From Niebla homalea (taxonomy: Eukaryota > Ascomycota > Lecanoromycetes > Lecanorales > Ramalinaceae): a stretch of DNA of 64,000 nucleotides. The stretch lies in the NCBI GenBank assembly GCA_019925105.1, contig JAHGAU010000031.1:62001-126000 (forward strand), read 5' to 3'. The notes below the pieces were generated by a model that worked only from the letters and a program-made list of their open reading frames with translations, was not told the origin of the DNA and searched no databases. This document shows positions 9,868 through 21,205 of this stretch, one piece after another; within the stretch, counting starts at the first letter, position 1; each line of letters opens with the position of its first letter. A program made the translations under genes and the position numbers.

Positions 9868-11268
9868 CGTCGTTGCTGGGTAACTTTGACTGTTAGGAAC
9901 GCAGCGAGGAAAGTGATTTGAGGGTCTTAGCACTCGGGGAGAAATAGAAAAAATGAGACTTCTTTCTTGGCTTAACTAGAGAGAATGATAGACAGGACAC
10001 AGCAGGAAAGAGCTTTCGCTTCCATATATACCAGCCAAGTCTGAGATTGCTAGCACAAGACACGTCATGCTTCGCAACAGCAAAGGAGAAAGAGGACGCC
10101 GCACCCCAGGCCAATGTCCGAGCTCCTATACTGAACAAGCTTTATTAGAGAAGGATTGGTGAAACCAACGCCCATTGCTATGTCCACTAGGTTCTTCGGC
10201 AGCATCAGTACTGATCGAGAAGGGCGAGGAGGCTCAATCAACAGAGCCGGCCAAGGTGAAGAAAAGGTGTGGTCGACTTTGAAGGGCGACGCAGGCATGG
10301 AGGCTGCCATGTTTACTTCACCGGGCAGAAGATTGACACTAGGGTCGGCATGTTGGATGGAATATAGGCCGACTATAGGAAAGTAAAGGGTTAAATGATG
10401 GAGCACGTTTCGCAATTGGAGCTTGGGAGTAGAAGTAGGAGGCGGCGAGGGTGAAGTATGTGAGTGGGTCAGGGGAAGAGGCTCTTGCGATGGAGGTTGT
10501 GCCTCATGATCGTCAAGGCCGGATTTCAAGCCAGATTCAGGATGATCTCCTAGAATCCATAAGTGCAGTAACTTCTCACTGATTTCGACACACGATCAAA
10601 TGTTCAATAGTTCTGTTTTCTGCTTATCAATAGGGGATCTGGCATACCCTTCCATTGGAAATCTGTGGAAATGGGAGGCTGGAGAGAGATGGACAAGGAG
10701 AATTTCGAGGCCGTAACAATTGTGGCGCGCCGATACCGCTAGTCGAGAAATTCAGAGCTAACCCCATGTGCATAAGCTTGATATATAATTACCAATCAAT
10801 ATTACGACTATGATTTTCTCCACGCTGTGCCTCAACAACAGCACCCAATCTAGGGTCAGGTTGCGAATTGGGCTGTATCATATATGTCTCAGCATCTTCA
10901 AAGCCCAACGTTACTGTCCGGATTATTGCAGCGAATCTCGACCGCACCTCCTCCTCTATGCAATGACCGCGATCACAACACGAATATCTCTCGTGTCTAT
11001 GAGCATTTCAATTGTGTAATGTCCGGGCAAATGCCGTACCATTGTTCCGTTTTCGACCCGTGAGACTCTCGTTTGGAAGGCCTCTAACTAAGTTTAACAT
11101 GGTCGTGTCCACGTTTTGTACGAAAGTTCTGCGTTTCACTAATCCAAGCGTCATAATAGTGCCAGGATGTGTCGAGGTAGGCCAAATCGTGGGAGTGCAG
11201 CAACATCGTTGTCGCCCGACCTGCTCAAATGCTTGTTTTGAACATTGAGTTCGGCAAGCAGGCACCGG
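9868..11268. other. intergenic; one doubtful open frame
   Basis: Upstream region of the secreted-protein gene and downstream region of the dioxygenase gene. A minus-strand frame at 10065-10529 (154 codons, Pro/Ser-rich start, no domain, no splice support) is possible but more likely chance. No RNA gene or repeat recognised. Confidence 0.4.
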
Positions 11269-12077
11269 CTATCTTTGGTGTGGATCGCATCTCACATACA
11301 TTAAATCGGTCCGCATCGAGTACTTGACACCCCTCGTGACATTGGCTCCAGAATGTAGCAGCCCCTCATGCTGGAAGAGAAGTACGCGGCCAGCCTTGGG
11401 CTCTACATCCAGATGCCGCTTGGACCCATGACTAGCGTGGAACCTCGTAGCACCACCCTCGAGCATTGAGTCTTCATTGGGCTCATTGAGGTAGAGATGC
11501 ATCGTGATAAACGATGCCTCCTCATCTCCACTTCCCGTGTGAGTGGCGTCAAAGTGCGCTGTTGAGACTGTCAGCAAGATTGCCATTTTTAAAGGAATGA
11601 CAATCAACATGCGTCGGAAATATTCCCCATCAAAGTACCTCAGAAACCTCATCCTCTTGTCCAAGCCCCTCAACTTATATTCCCAGTCCCGTTTCAACCA
11701 ACCCTTGCCCGTGATTTCCGGCCGATTCCTCAACTCCGCCAGCTCCGGCACAGAGAGCTCACACCTTGCCCAAATCTTCGCGACGACTTCTGCATTTTCC
11801 CAGATGATACGCCCGCAGGCTCGAGACTCGGTGTCCAATTGCTGACTGCCACCAGGGCCGGAGTTGATCATCGCGTGGGCCCACTCGCCCTCCGTGGTGG
11901 CCTTGGCCGAGCTGAGGAGGGTAAGGCACTCGGAGGCGGAGAGAAGATTATCGAGAATGCATGCGTAAAGGGAGGAATACTCGGGGAGAACGGTGGTGGA
12001 GAAATCAATGGTAATTTTTTCGATGGCTTGCGGTGGGCCAGACAAGAAGTCCGGGGGAGGTTAGGTGAGTTTGTCAT
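11269..12077 (-). CDS. prolyl 4-hydroxylase-like 2-oxoglutarate/Fe(II) dioxygenase
   Basis: The C-terminal half has the P4H-type double-stranded beta-helix: HFDATH supplies the first His and Asp ligands, then SFITMHLYLNE, GGATRFH, and a distal His in LLHSGANVTRG with the 2-oxoglutarate-binding basic residue in KYSMRTDLMY. Uninterrupted translation inserts 18 residues (hydrophobic, MLIVIPLK...) between EYFR and HFDATH. Removing 11559-11612 as a GC-AG intron (donor GCATGT, branch CTGAC, acceptor AACAG) gives EYFRPHFDATH, the family consensus. The N-terminus is unclear: the gene frame has no ATG before its upstream stop, while ATG at 12077 would fit if the G5 run at 12053-12057 had one more base (giving MTNSPNLPPDFLSGPPQAIE). 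About 250 aa. Probable hydroxylase; substrate unknown. Confidence 0.8.
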
Positions 12078-13340
12078 ATTGACAGCAGCTCAAATGCGAT
12101 CGCGAAGAAAACCCTCAGTCTGCAGGGATAGCTACAGATGGAGGTAGCTGTCTACATCGCTTATAAAGGAATATTGCCAGTAGTGTTCACGGTTTTCAGA
12201 CACATCAATTTGATACCCGGTCATGCCTTCGCTCGATGACTGGACGATTGAGCTGACTATCTGCGTCATCAGTGATACATGATTGACAAGGTCTGACTCG
12301 TAGAAAATGCAAGAGTGTATTATATACGGCATATTCATCGTAATCTATGTCCTTAAGCTTGAAAAACACGCCACGCTTGCGCCTCTGGTCAGCAAAAATA
12401 CTCAACTCATGGTAAGGCTAGTTGGAAAGATACTGTATTGATGAACCTTTCTCACTATGCGTGTCTTCCATCTTTTTACTTCTTCCATTGATCTCACCGT
12501 TGGCTAATATATCTGAATACGAGACTCGTTACTTGGGGATGCCTCATTTCCCGAGTACAGTATCCTATATGACAGAGAGGAGTGACCCTCGATACAATTT
12601 CTGGTGCAGGTCGAGCGGGTTAATGACAACAACAATAGCGATCAGGGTCGAAGCAACAGCAGGTGTGACTCGATTGGCTCCCACGCACTGGGTCAATTTT
12701 CCTGCTCTGCCGATGTAGTGTGGGTCTGAGTATAAACACCTCGCCTGAGTCCCCATGACTTACCATTCCGATTGCCATGGTTGGTGCTGTCAAGGCCTGG
12801 GTACTGCAACAAAGGCTCTTTGACAATATTGCGAAACTCTTGGCGCAACGTGAAATCGAAGATATAGATGCATCTGGCTTAGTGCGAAGTGCAGAAATTA
12901 CCTTGACAAGACCCTCACTGTGTTCTTTATGCGAGTCCAGAAAGATGGGTGGCACCAGCAACCCAAATCCCCCCTCGTCAATTTCATGCGTCCTTTGTCT
13001 GAAGCACCCTCATTTCAGCGTTCATTGAGACTCAGTACAACTAGGCTTGTCTCAGCTCCTCAAGCTCCCAATGATGATCATCATATTTTGCTTATATTCG
13101 GCTACACCCCTGTCCGCTTTCAATCTTCAAGACTCTCTCTTGTGCTGTTGGTCTGTTTGGTGTTTGAACCTTCACTTGGCCTATCGCAGGCACGACGCTC
13201 CTTCACTCGCGTTCCACAATACAGTCCTTTATAGACCACCGCAAGATCCGCTTCTTTGTCCAGGGAGCTTCAAGATTCTCGTCCGAAAACATCTACATCC
13301 CCAGACATTCTTGGAACCTGCGTGAAATACCATCATCACC
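12078..13340. other. intergenic between divergent genes, no gene seen
   Basis: Shared upstream region of the dioxygenase (minus) and the Crh-type transglycosylase (plus). A minus-strand frame at 12620-12961 (113 codons) shows no domain or splice support. The 13050-13340 stretch is pyrimidine-rich ahead of the Crh start codon, as common in fungal 5' leaders. Confidence 0.4.
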
Positions 13341-16300
13341 ATGCGTTTCTCGCCGCTTGCCGGAGCCGGTCTGGCATTCGCTTTCCTGCCCGTCATCTTG
13401 GCTCAAATCTCCACCAAGTGCGATCCCACCAAGCGTAAGATTTGCTCTCAATCATGACGACCGGAGCAAAAGGCTGACCCATGACTAGAGACCTGCCCTG
13501 CGACCCCTGGTCTTGGTACCTCCAGCTACAGCATTGATTTCACGACCACCCCGAGTGGCACTCAGCCGAGCGACTGGACCTTGGCCAACTATGAATATGT
13601 GACATATAATACAAATGGCAGAAAGAATGGCGCCGAGCTTAGCTTTCTCAAGGAAGGCGATGCCCCCACAATGTGGTCTAACTGGTACTTCCTCTTCGGT
13701 CGTGTTGATGTCGTTGCACAGGCTGCTCCTGGCAGCGGCATTGTCAGCAGTATCGTGCTCTTCTCGGACGATCTTGACGAGATTGACTGGGAATGGCGCG
13801 GCTCCTATGACACCATTGTGCAAACCAACTACTTTGGTAAAGCAATCACTGGAGCTTACAATCACTCCACCAGCCCAACTGTCAGCAGCCCCACCACCGC
13901 TTTCCATACCTACTCTATCGATTGGACTCCGACTGTCCTAACCTGGTTATTTGATGGTCAAGTTGTACGGACCTTGAAAGCATCCGATTGCCAAGGAGTC
14001 AACAACCAATACCCTCAAAGCCCGATGAAAATCAGTCTTGGCTTATGGGATGCCGGTGACCCAGACCACTACAACTCGTGGGGTGGAGGGAAGACACCTA
14101 TTCCTCCCCCAGCCGGCGGCTATAGTCTTTACGTTAAGAGCCTCAAAGTCACCAATGCCAACCCAGCCGACCTCTACACCTGGACCGACAAGAGCGGAAG
14201 CTGGCAAAGCATCAAAGGCTCAAACAGCACAAAGCCAAGCACCAGCAGCTCCAACGTTCCTACGCAGTCAGTAAAGCCGTCCATCCCAACTTCACCCATG
14301 GCTACTCTATCAATTGTCCCTTCGACCAGCCAGCCCATCATCCCAACGACTGTTCCTGGCGCGAATGTAGGACGCTCTTCTTCAGCTGCCAGTGTTGCCC
14401 CGGTTGCTTCATCTGCAAAGAGTGCCGCACCAGTCGCCACGTCAAGTGCTGCTGCAAATGCCGCAAGCGTTGCCCCTATCGCCACATCCAGCCCTGCTGC
14501 ACATGCGGCTCCAGCTACTTTAGTACCCAGCTACACATCCCAAGCCCCGCCCAACAAGCCTGTTGCATCCGTAGGGGGTTCGACCGCTGTTATCGCTCCC
14601 AGCTCAGCCCCGGTTGCCACCTTGTCGACACAGCAAGCTGGGAGCATAACAGGTAAGGTCACCCTTGATGAGTACCTCAGCTTTATTCGAGCCATTCTTT
14701 CGAAGTATTTTGGCACCCAGGGTAACAGGTTCTACCGCCGTACAGTGCCCAAAGAAGATGGCGAGACCACCACTCAGGCCCCTGCGTCGAGCCAACCAAA
14801 CACATATCCCGCATCGTCTCCACAAGTCAGCCATCCCGCGTCGTCTCCGCAAGTTAGTCATCCTGCATCGAGCCCTCAGACGATCCATTCCGAGCAGCAC
14901 CCGACAAGCCCCTGTACGGACAGCAAGTCATCACCCAAGACGAGCATCCCACAGACGAACTCGCATCCTCAAATCACCCCTCCTGCGACGCTTCCGCACA
15001 CTACAGGCGCAGTGACACCTCCGGTCTCAATGCCAACCCCGCCTGTATCTTCATGCATCTACTCGACAATGGTCACCTCTGGAAGCACCTCGGTATCTAC
15101 AATCTGCAGGCCCCCAGCTTCGCCTCCCGTCTCGGCACCAACGGTTCCTGTTTCTTCATGCACAATCATGACGATGACTACTTCTGGTAGTACCTCGATG
15201 TCGACGCTTTGCACCCCAGTCCCCCCAGTGACTCAGCCGGTGCCAACGGCTCCATCTTCGCAGTGCACGGTTTCAACAATGACCAATTCCGGGAGCAGGT
15301 CCATGACCACAATCTGTACGCCCGTACCTCCCATGACGCAGCCAAGGTCGATCCCAATATCAACTCCATCCACCGTCATGACCCAAGTCACCTCGAACGT
15401 TATCACCACATCCGGCAGCATTGTGACTCTTCAGTCGACTCTCTACAGCACCGTGCCATGCTCAGAATGTCTGTCGAAATCGTTAGCCACAGCTTCGCCT
15501 CCGGTAGTCACGCCTCCTGCGAGTGTGCCAAAGCCGACCATACCCAACATTGGATCGACAAACATGTTCATGACCTTCACCAACTACCACACCGAAATTG
15601 AGACTTCTCCTTGCCCATACACTTCCGGAGGCAAGACACTGACCTCCCAATCCGTCGTCACCAAGACGTCCGGCAGCTCCATGTACACCGCCCCCGTCAT
15701 CATGACGACCGAGCAGTCCACCCACGTGACAAGCCAACTCACCACCCAGGTCTCCTCTGGCAAGACCACTATAGGCAGCCAAGCCATGACGTCCATCGAA
15801 ACCGCCACCCGCAGCGGCGTTCTGCTCACAGTAACCGACTACACCACCAAGATCATCTCCACCGCCTGCCAGACCCACACGGCCATCACCAACGGGCAAA
15901 GTTCCATCTCGGTGGAGACCCTCTACAGCACCTCCACCGCGCCCATCTCCACCCACACCACCGTTTCCGCACTGCCCACCACCCCCCCTGTAGCCCCTCG
16001 CCAAACCGTCACCGAATTCACCACCAAGACCCTCTCGACCACCATCTCCACCCTCTCCGTCTCCAACGGCAAGCCCGTAATAACCTCCATCCCCATCACC
16101 GCCGTCGTCCCCGCGCACGTAACCCAATGGACCACCAAAACGCTCACCACCCTCGTCTCCAACGCCCTCGCCGCGCACTCCCACGGCGCCCCGGCCTCGG
16201 TTCCCTCCGTGATGACGACCGTGTCGCCCGTGGACTACACATCCACGGAGTGGAGCACGACGATCCTATCGCAGCCGGCCACGACGAGCGTCAACGCGGT

Positions 16301-16769
16301 GGGCAGCACCGTCACCGCCCCGGCCTCCGCCCTCGTCACGCAGGCCATCCAGATCGCTCCCGTGGCTCCCCTGATGGCCACCAACGCCAACGCCGCCGCG
16401 GTGGTCAGCGCCTACTCCACCGCCACGGGCGTCTCCACCGTCACCTCCGTCGGCCAGACGGTCAAGACCACCTTCACGAGCACCATGTACACGACCATGA
16501 CACCCGGCGCTGCCGACGTGGCGGCGGCCGCGCAGCAGACGGGGGCGCAGGCGTGTTCCGGCGGTGCGATGATGACGGGTGGGACGGTGGGTGCGAGTGG
16601 GGCGATGAGTGGCGGGTTGTGTGCGCCGACGGCGAACAACACGATGGGGAATGTGGCGGCGGCGAGTGCGGTGCCGAGTGCGTTCACGGGAGGAGCATCC
16701 GCGGTGGCGGTGACGGAGCTGGCGCTGTTAGGATCTTTTGTACTGGGGGTTTTGGGGGCGATTGTGTAG
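13341..16769 (+). CDS. Crh-type GH16 chitin-glucan transglycosylase with very long Ser/Thr tail and GPI signal
   Basis: Exon 1 (13341-13434) encodes the signal peptide MRFSPLAGAGLAFAFLPVIL; the 54-base intron (13435-13488; GTAAGA, GCTGAC, TAG) joins in frame to exon 2 (13489-16769), 1,124 aa in all. The GH16 domain spans about residues 45-245 and has the Crh catalytic motif DEIDWE (Glu129 nucleophile, Asp131, Glu133 acid/base), with WTPTVLTWLFDGQVVRT and PMKISLGLWDAGDP downstream. Crh enzymes link chitin to beta-1,6/1,3-glucan in the cell wall. From residue 250 on, the protein is Ser/Thr/Pro/Ala-rich, with near-repeats of SSC..STM.TSGSTS.ST.C and of T.FTTKTLSTT type. It ends in a hydrophobic tail (LALLGSFVLGVLGAIV) typical of GPI attachment. 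Ordinary Crh proteins are about 400-500 aa, so the tail is unusually long. A conserved-looking insert, LDEYLSFIRAILSKYFG, lies near residue 435. Confidence 0.92.
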
Positions 16770-17394
16770 AGAAGCGCAAGTTTTTTTCTGTGACTTTTTT
16801 CTTTTGGGGGGACGGTTTGGAATCTGGGGTAACGGGATAATCGAGATAACTGATTTGAATGTTTTAGGGTCAAGGGGGTAGATTTCTTCATTATATATAA
16901 TTGTATTACTATGTCTCCTTCTCCAATGACATTTTCGCGCTGCATCCCTTCTTCGGTCGCTGTAACCCCCAAAGTTTCTGCTTCCGGCCGTGATCATGCA
17001 TGCCGTTAGCGTTTAAAGATAGTTGTGATACTGTCTGAATTCTTGAAAAGAGATGGCAATTCCAAGTTCCTCGCACAGAGGCTAACTCTCAGTGAGATTT
17101 TGTAAAAGTTCTGGTGAATAAATGGACACTGCACCAAGCCTTTCCATCACGTCCAAAATCGTTTTGTAAGATTTGAAATTCATGTCACATAATAGAGAAC
17201 ACAATTTGTTGAAAAACGCTGTCATGGCGACTGAGAGAGCCGCGTCCTCGTTGAAGGGTCATTCAGGTACGGTGGTTGTCTAAGACGAATTTATCGGAGG
17301 CGATGTAAATGGGATTCAAGCTTGACGATACGAGGGCTGAAAAAATCGTTGCCTGTCGTATGGGCGTGGAATTTGGGCCCTCTTTCCACACGCT
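16770..17394. other. intergenic between convergent genes
   Basis: 3' flanks of the Crh gene (plus) and the HET gene (minus). No coding potential, RNA or repeat recognised. Confidence 0.5.
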
Positions 17395-19200
17395 CTACTC
17401 TAGCTCCGCGTTTGTGTTATCGTGGGCTTTGGTGCAAAGATCCAGTCTGATAGCGATACCAATCATCCTGTCTCTGAGTACTTTGTCGAAACCATCGAGA
17501 ATGTCGCTCTCAGGTGCCTTATGGACTCTTCGTGTACGAATAAGGAGTTCGTTTTCCTCGTCATAAGGTATGGTACAGTCATCTATCTCTCCGAGGGTTA
17601 CCAGAAGCGGTCCAAGATAGGAGCCTAGACTAAGAGTGTGCGCACTAAGACTGTGCGCACCTTCATCTTTATGTCTTTGGGCCCTAATTATCGTTTTCGG
17701 GACAGAAAGGAGCTGTGGGCGTTTTTCTGCCGACGCTGCGTACACTCTAAATTTTCCCTGTGCACGATCTAATATGATCACTAATCGTAGGCAACCTTCG
17801 GAATCAATATCAATTATCCAATCCCCAGGAAAGCCTGGTTTCACGACAACCTGATTCAGGGGGACCTGATTTGGATGAAGCCTGTATGCATCATGAGCCT
17901 TCTGCTGTAATGCTGGACCCACCTCGATGAACGCGTAGTCCCTCAAGCCTGCTCGCGATGGTCTGCTCAATATCTTCAGGTCGTGGGCCCAAGTCGCATT
18001 TGCTATGAGGAATAATATAATTCTGCATCGTTGTTTAATCGTCGCGGAAAACACGTCATTCCTGAACGTCAAGATACAATCTGGGTTGGTCCTCGTATAT
18101 ATGCCGTCACGTGAGAGCTCTATGAACAGAGCAATCGGTTGTCTGTCATGAGTCACTCTTACGCAAGGTAGCATAATCAACCAAAGCCTAGAGCGTCGGA
18201 AGTTATATCGTGAAATAGAAACCCGAGCACTAAAAAGTCTCAGGCCTCCCGATAAAACACCCACGTTGTTCCCTGCCCGAGTTTCTTGTACATTCTGAAT
18301 CAAGAAGTCAGTCAGATCCTCTGAAGACTCTATGCAGCCGAACTCAATCTGTAGACCATGGTTCGTCATCTGATACGGTGTGCGGGGAAGGCCATCGAAA
18401 TGCTTTGGGACGATATCGACCGACTCCCGAAAGCACGAGAGGCTGGGAGCAAGCATTCCAGTCTCTAACCACTTGCAGTAGTCACTTTTCCATGCAAAAA
18501 TTGACTGGTCCGTCGAAGAACGGATGATTTCGGACTGCAACCGGAAGAAGGCTTTGCTTCCCTCTCCATATATCAAAGGCATGTTGATATCAAAAAGCCC
18601 GAGCAGGCTATACGCCTGGTCTTCTTCCCGGGTAGTCTGTCTTCGCGAAGCCCAAGACATCTTCGTTGCCACGCTAGCTGCAGCTGGACTTGTGAGATGG
18701 GTTGAGGCTATGCGACAAATCTGCGAAATTTGGGGTCCCAAAAATGACCTGCTTCCTATGTCCTTCCAATCGGCGTCATAGAAGACAATCCTCTCTGGAG
18801 CCAATAGCTCTTGCAATGTCCAGCCCCTTGTGAACCATCTGCTTTTTTCAAGGTCACGAACAAGATTCTGAGCGAAGCAGTCTGCCAGGTACACATAACA
18901 CATCTGGGATTTCTGGTACCATTTCCACATTGAATTAATCGCCTCAGTCAGTTCTGCACTGCTCGACTTATCAATACAGCACGTATCGACCCAGGCATAA
19001 TCCCATCCTTGCGAGGCAGCAACCTCACAGCACTTTTCAATCTTAGTCCATCCAGAGGAAGAGCGACGGTCCGCCTTGGAGAAGTCCGAGAATAGAAATT
19101 CGTCGTTGCCCCAGGTATGAGACAGAATCGCATAGTAGGGTCTGGAAGCTTCATCATTGAAGTCGGATAGCTCCAGCGTTTGCGTATGCAGCAGCCGCAT
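17395..19200 (-). CDS. HET-domain protein (heterokaryon incompatibility type)
   Basis: Single-exon 601-aa frame starting MRLLHTQTLELSDFNDEAS at 19200. The HET domain is complete: YAILSHTWGNDE (residues about 22-33), WDYAWVDTCCIDKSSSAEL, AINSMWKWYQKSQMCYVYL, and SRWFTRGWTLQELLAPERIVF, followed by the conserved EEDQAYSLLGLFDINMPLIYGEG that usually closes the region. The remaining C-terminal part has no NACHT, ankyrin or WD40 repeats, so this is the short HET-only class. HET domains trigger programmed cell death after non-self recognition in filamentous ascomycetes; the specific role of this copy is inferred only from family. The frame is intact, with no RIP-like stops. It stands alone in a gene-poor stretch. 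Confidence 0.92.
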   Translation of the reverse strand: MRLLHTQTLELSDFNDEASRPYYAILSHTWGNDEFLFSDFSKADRRSSSGWTKIEKCCEVAASQGWDYAWVDTCCIDKSSSAELTEAINSMWKWYQKSQMCYVYLADCFAQNLVRDLEKSRWFTRGWTLQELLAPERIVFYDADWKDIGSRSFLGPQISQICRIASTHLTSPAAASVATKMSWASRRQTTREEDQAYSLLGLFDINMPLIYGEGSKAFFRLQSEIIRSSTDQSIFAWKSDYCKWLETGMLAPSLSCFRESVDIVPKHFDGLPRTPYQMTNHGLQIEFGCIESSEDLTDFLIQNVQETRAGNNVGVLSGGLRLFSARVSISRYNFRRSRLWLIMLPCVRVTHDRQPIALFIELSRDGIYTRTNPDCILTFRNDVFSATIKQRCRIILFLIANATWAHDLKILSRPSRAGLRDYAFIEVGPALQQKAHDAYRLHPNQVPLNQVVVKPGFPGDWIIDIDSEGCLRLVIILDRAQGKFRVYAASAEKRPQLLSVPKTIIRAQRHKDEGAHSLSAHTLSLGSYLGPLLVTLGEIDDCTIPYDEENELLIRTRRVHKAPESDILDGFDKVLRDRMIGIAIRLDLCTKAHDNTNAELE

Positions 19201-20108
19201 GCTGCGGTGAGTACTGTTCCGTTCACCCTTGCGGATAGATTCAAAATGATGCGAGCACGGACACCTCCATTTGACAAGATGGCTGGAACAAGTGACGCGG
19301 CAAGGCTGAAGGGCGGGGGGAGTGCAGCTTGACTCCGATAATCCAGGACGGCTAAGCTCAGTGTGGATCTCGATAAAATTGCAATAGAGGCATGCTCAGT
19401 TCGGGCATAGATGTTCTATTTGTAGGTGCTAAGTGTGAAGTGTATAATGCTGGAAACTTGAAGAGTGATGGTGCTGAGGCTCGAGGACTGATGCCTGAAA
19501 GATTGAGGGAAAAAAGCCCAACACTAAGCTCAATGGAAGTAGCGTACCTTGGTATGTCGACACAGTTATACGATTTGCCGACACGGATTCTAATCCTTCC
19601 CAATCAGCCGTCTCCGTCTTTCTCTGCTATTTCCCATCATTAGTCGTTCGCAATAACATATGATGACAAGCTGAATCATGGTCTCGATACACAGTATGGA
19701 ATGCTGCATGAAATTGGCCTTGCCACGGTCGCGCATCCTCATGAAAGTCCCAACTCGTGGAGGCGGAGATTGCCACTGAAACCAACGGCGGCCGTGGGAA
19801 GGGCGCTGACCAATGCTGGCCGTGGTCAATCGAGTACATGCATTGGACTCCAACGTGGTGCAACTCCATACCAGCTGCCCCGAAAACGAAATCTTAATTG
19901 GTATGTTTAAATACAATGGGATCCTGCTGGAGCCAACAAGAGCTACCTTAGCCAGCCTCTATCTGCAATACTCATTGTCCATCACGTCAAGCGGCAAAAG
20001 CACCCTAGCTGTATCTGCTAGCTTGGATGTAATCACTGTCCCTCGCTTGGTATCCACTATCTCCACTTGTTAGGTCAAGTTTGTGTTAAATGTGGAGACT
20101 TTGGCAAC
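19201..20108. other. intergenic, no gene seen
   Basis: Promoter side of the HET gene. Several open frames of 60-110 codons on both strands lack domains or splice logic. Confidence 0.4.
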
Positions 20109-20291
20109 TTAACCCTGCTGCCGTGGTTGTTGTTGTTGCTGCTGCTGCTGCTGCTGGGTGCTCTGGTCTTGGCACTGCGGAGGCTGCTGATTGCCGTATT
20201 AGGGGTGCTGCATCTGCTCCTTCTGACGCTTCTTGGCGTCGTGCTTCTCCTTCTCGTGTTTGTGACCTTTGTAAATCCATGTGGCGATCAT
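20109..20291 (-). pseudogene. small Lys/Gln-rich protein with internal stop codon
   Basis: From ATG at 20291 the frame reads MIATWIYKGHKHEKEK and continues DAKKRQKEQMQHP, then a TAA at 20199-20201, then in the same frame YGNQQPPQCQDQ and a run of ten Gln (CAG/CAA) ending PRQQG at 20109. Small fungal proteins with a basic HKEKK head and a Gln/Tyr/Gly tail are common, and QHP-stop-YGNQQPPQ reads as one such protein interrupted by a single codon (TAA where TAC or CAA would be expected). Either the gene is truncated to 30 residues or it is a recent pseudogene; a sequence error is also possible. Confidence 0.35.
20128..20157. repeat. (GTT)n(GCT)n triplet repeat
   Basis: Runs of GTT followed by GCT on the + strand (CAG/CAA on the minus strand), which encode the polyglutamine of the small disrupted frame. 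Confidence 0.85.
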
Positions 20292-21205
20292 GATGGTGGA
20301 GGAAGTGATTGATTGGTTTTGTTAAACTGGCAGGATAGGTATGATGAACTGGTGTTGCTGGGAGTCTCTTAATATCTACGAGATTTGTTCGAATTTGAAT
20401 ATTTGGCGGGATGAGCAGGAGGGATGAGGCCATATTTATACCCATCACTGAACACAATACTGCTCAACTGACGCGTATGCAGCTACAGTACCTACATAAT
20501 GACATCGATGGCTGATATTCCCTTATCAGAACCCAATCCAACAAGCTCGGAATGGACCAAAGCGCATGATGTTTCGATCGATGGAAACCCTTCATCCCGA
20601 AGCCGGTGTTACAACGCCTAGTTCGTGAGACAGACAGTGGGTGGAGTATTGACATGTTATCGTCATTGCCCTCCATCTACATCTAGTCGCGGGCGAACCA
20701 ACACGCAACGCAAGTTGTTGCAAGCATACGATGCAATATTAAACAGCCCAGCTCTGCATACAACGCAACACGCTCCCTGTTTCTGGATCATGTGTATTAA
20801 TGATGATCGCACTTGAGACACATGCCGGAATCATATTACCAACCTTGTTTAACCCCTGTGGTAAGCTAAATCTATTATCTTCTGATCTACCAAAGCGTCA
20901 TCTTTACCTTCCTAAGCCAGGCAGGCATGGAATTCCGGTGGCCCCGCTGATACCGCCATACTCTGGAATCAAGCTTCGTACAGGAAGTACAAACTATCAT
21001 GCGCAAACAGGCAGCCTTGATCCTAATTGAACAGCTCTCCCTCGCTAGCCTGAAATTACTGAACCTTTTCAGACTTTACAATCGCTCTCCTCCTCTGCGA
21101 ACTGTTTCAGCCAACGTTGGTAGACTCAGATAAGCTTGTTGGAGGGTGAACCCTGTCGATTGTTGTTGTGCCATTTGGAGACTGATGCTTTCTCTTCCAA
21201 GATGG
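20292..21205. other. intergenic, no gene seen
   Basis: No supported coding, RNA or repeat feature. Open frames here are short and without domain content. Confidence 0.4.

Noticed and set aside
15483..16184. Long Gly-rich frames opposite and beside the Crh tail
   Set aside because: Shadows of the biased Ser/Thr/Pro codons of the Crh gene on the other strand or frames.
20067..20312. Poly-leucine membrane-like frame on the + strand
   Set aside because: It is the antisense reading of the CAG/CAA repeat and its Gln/Lys-rich neighbour.
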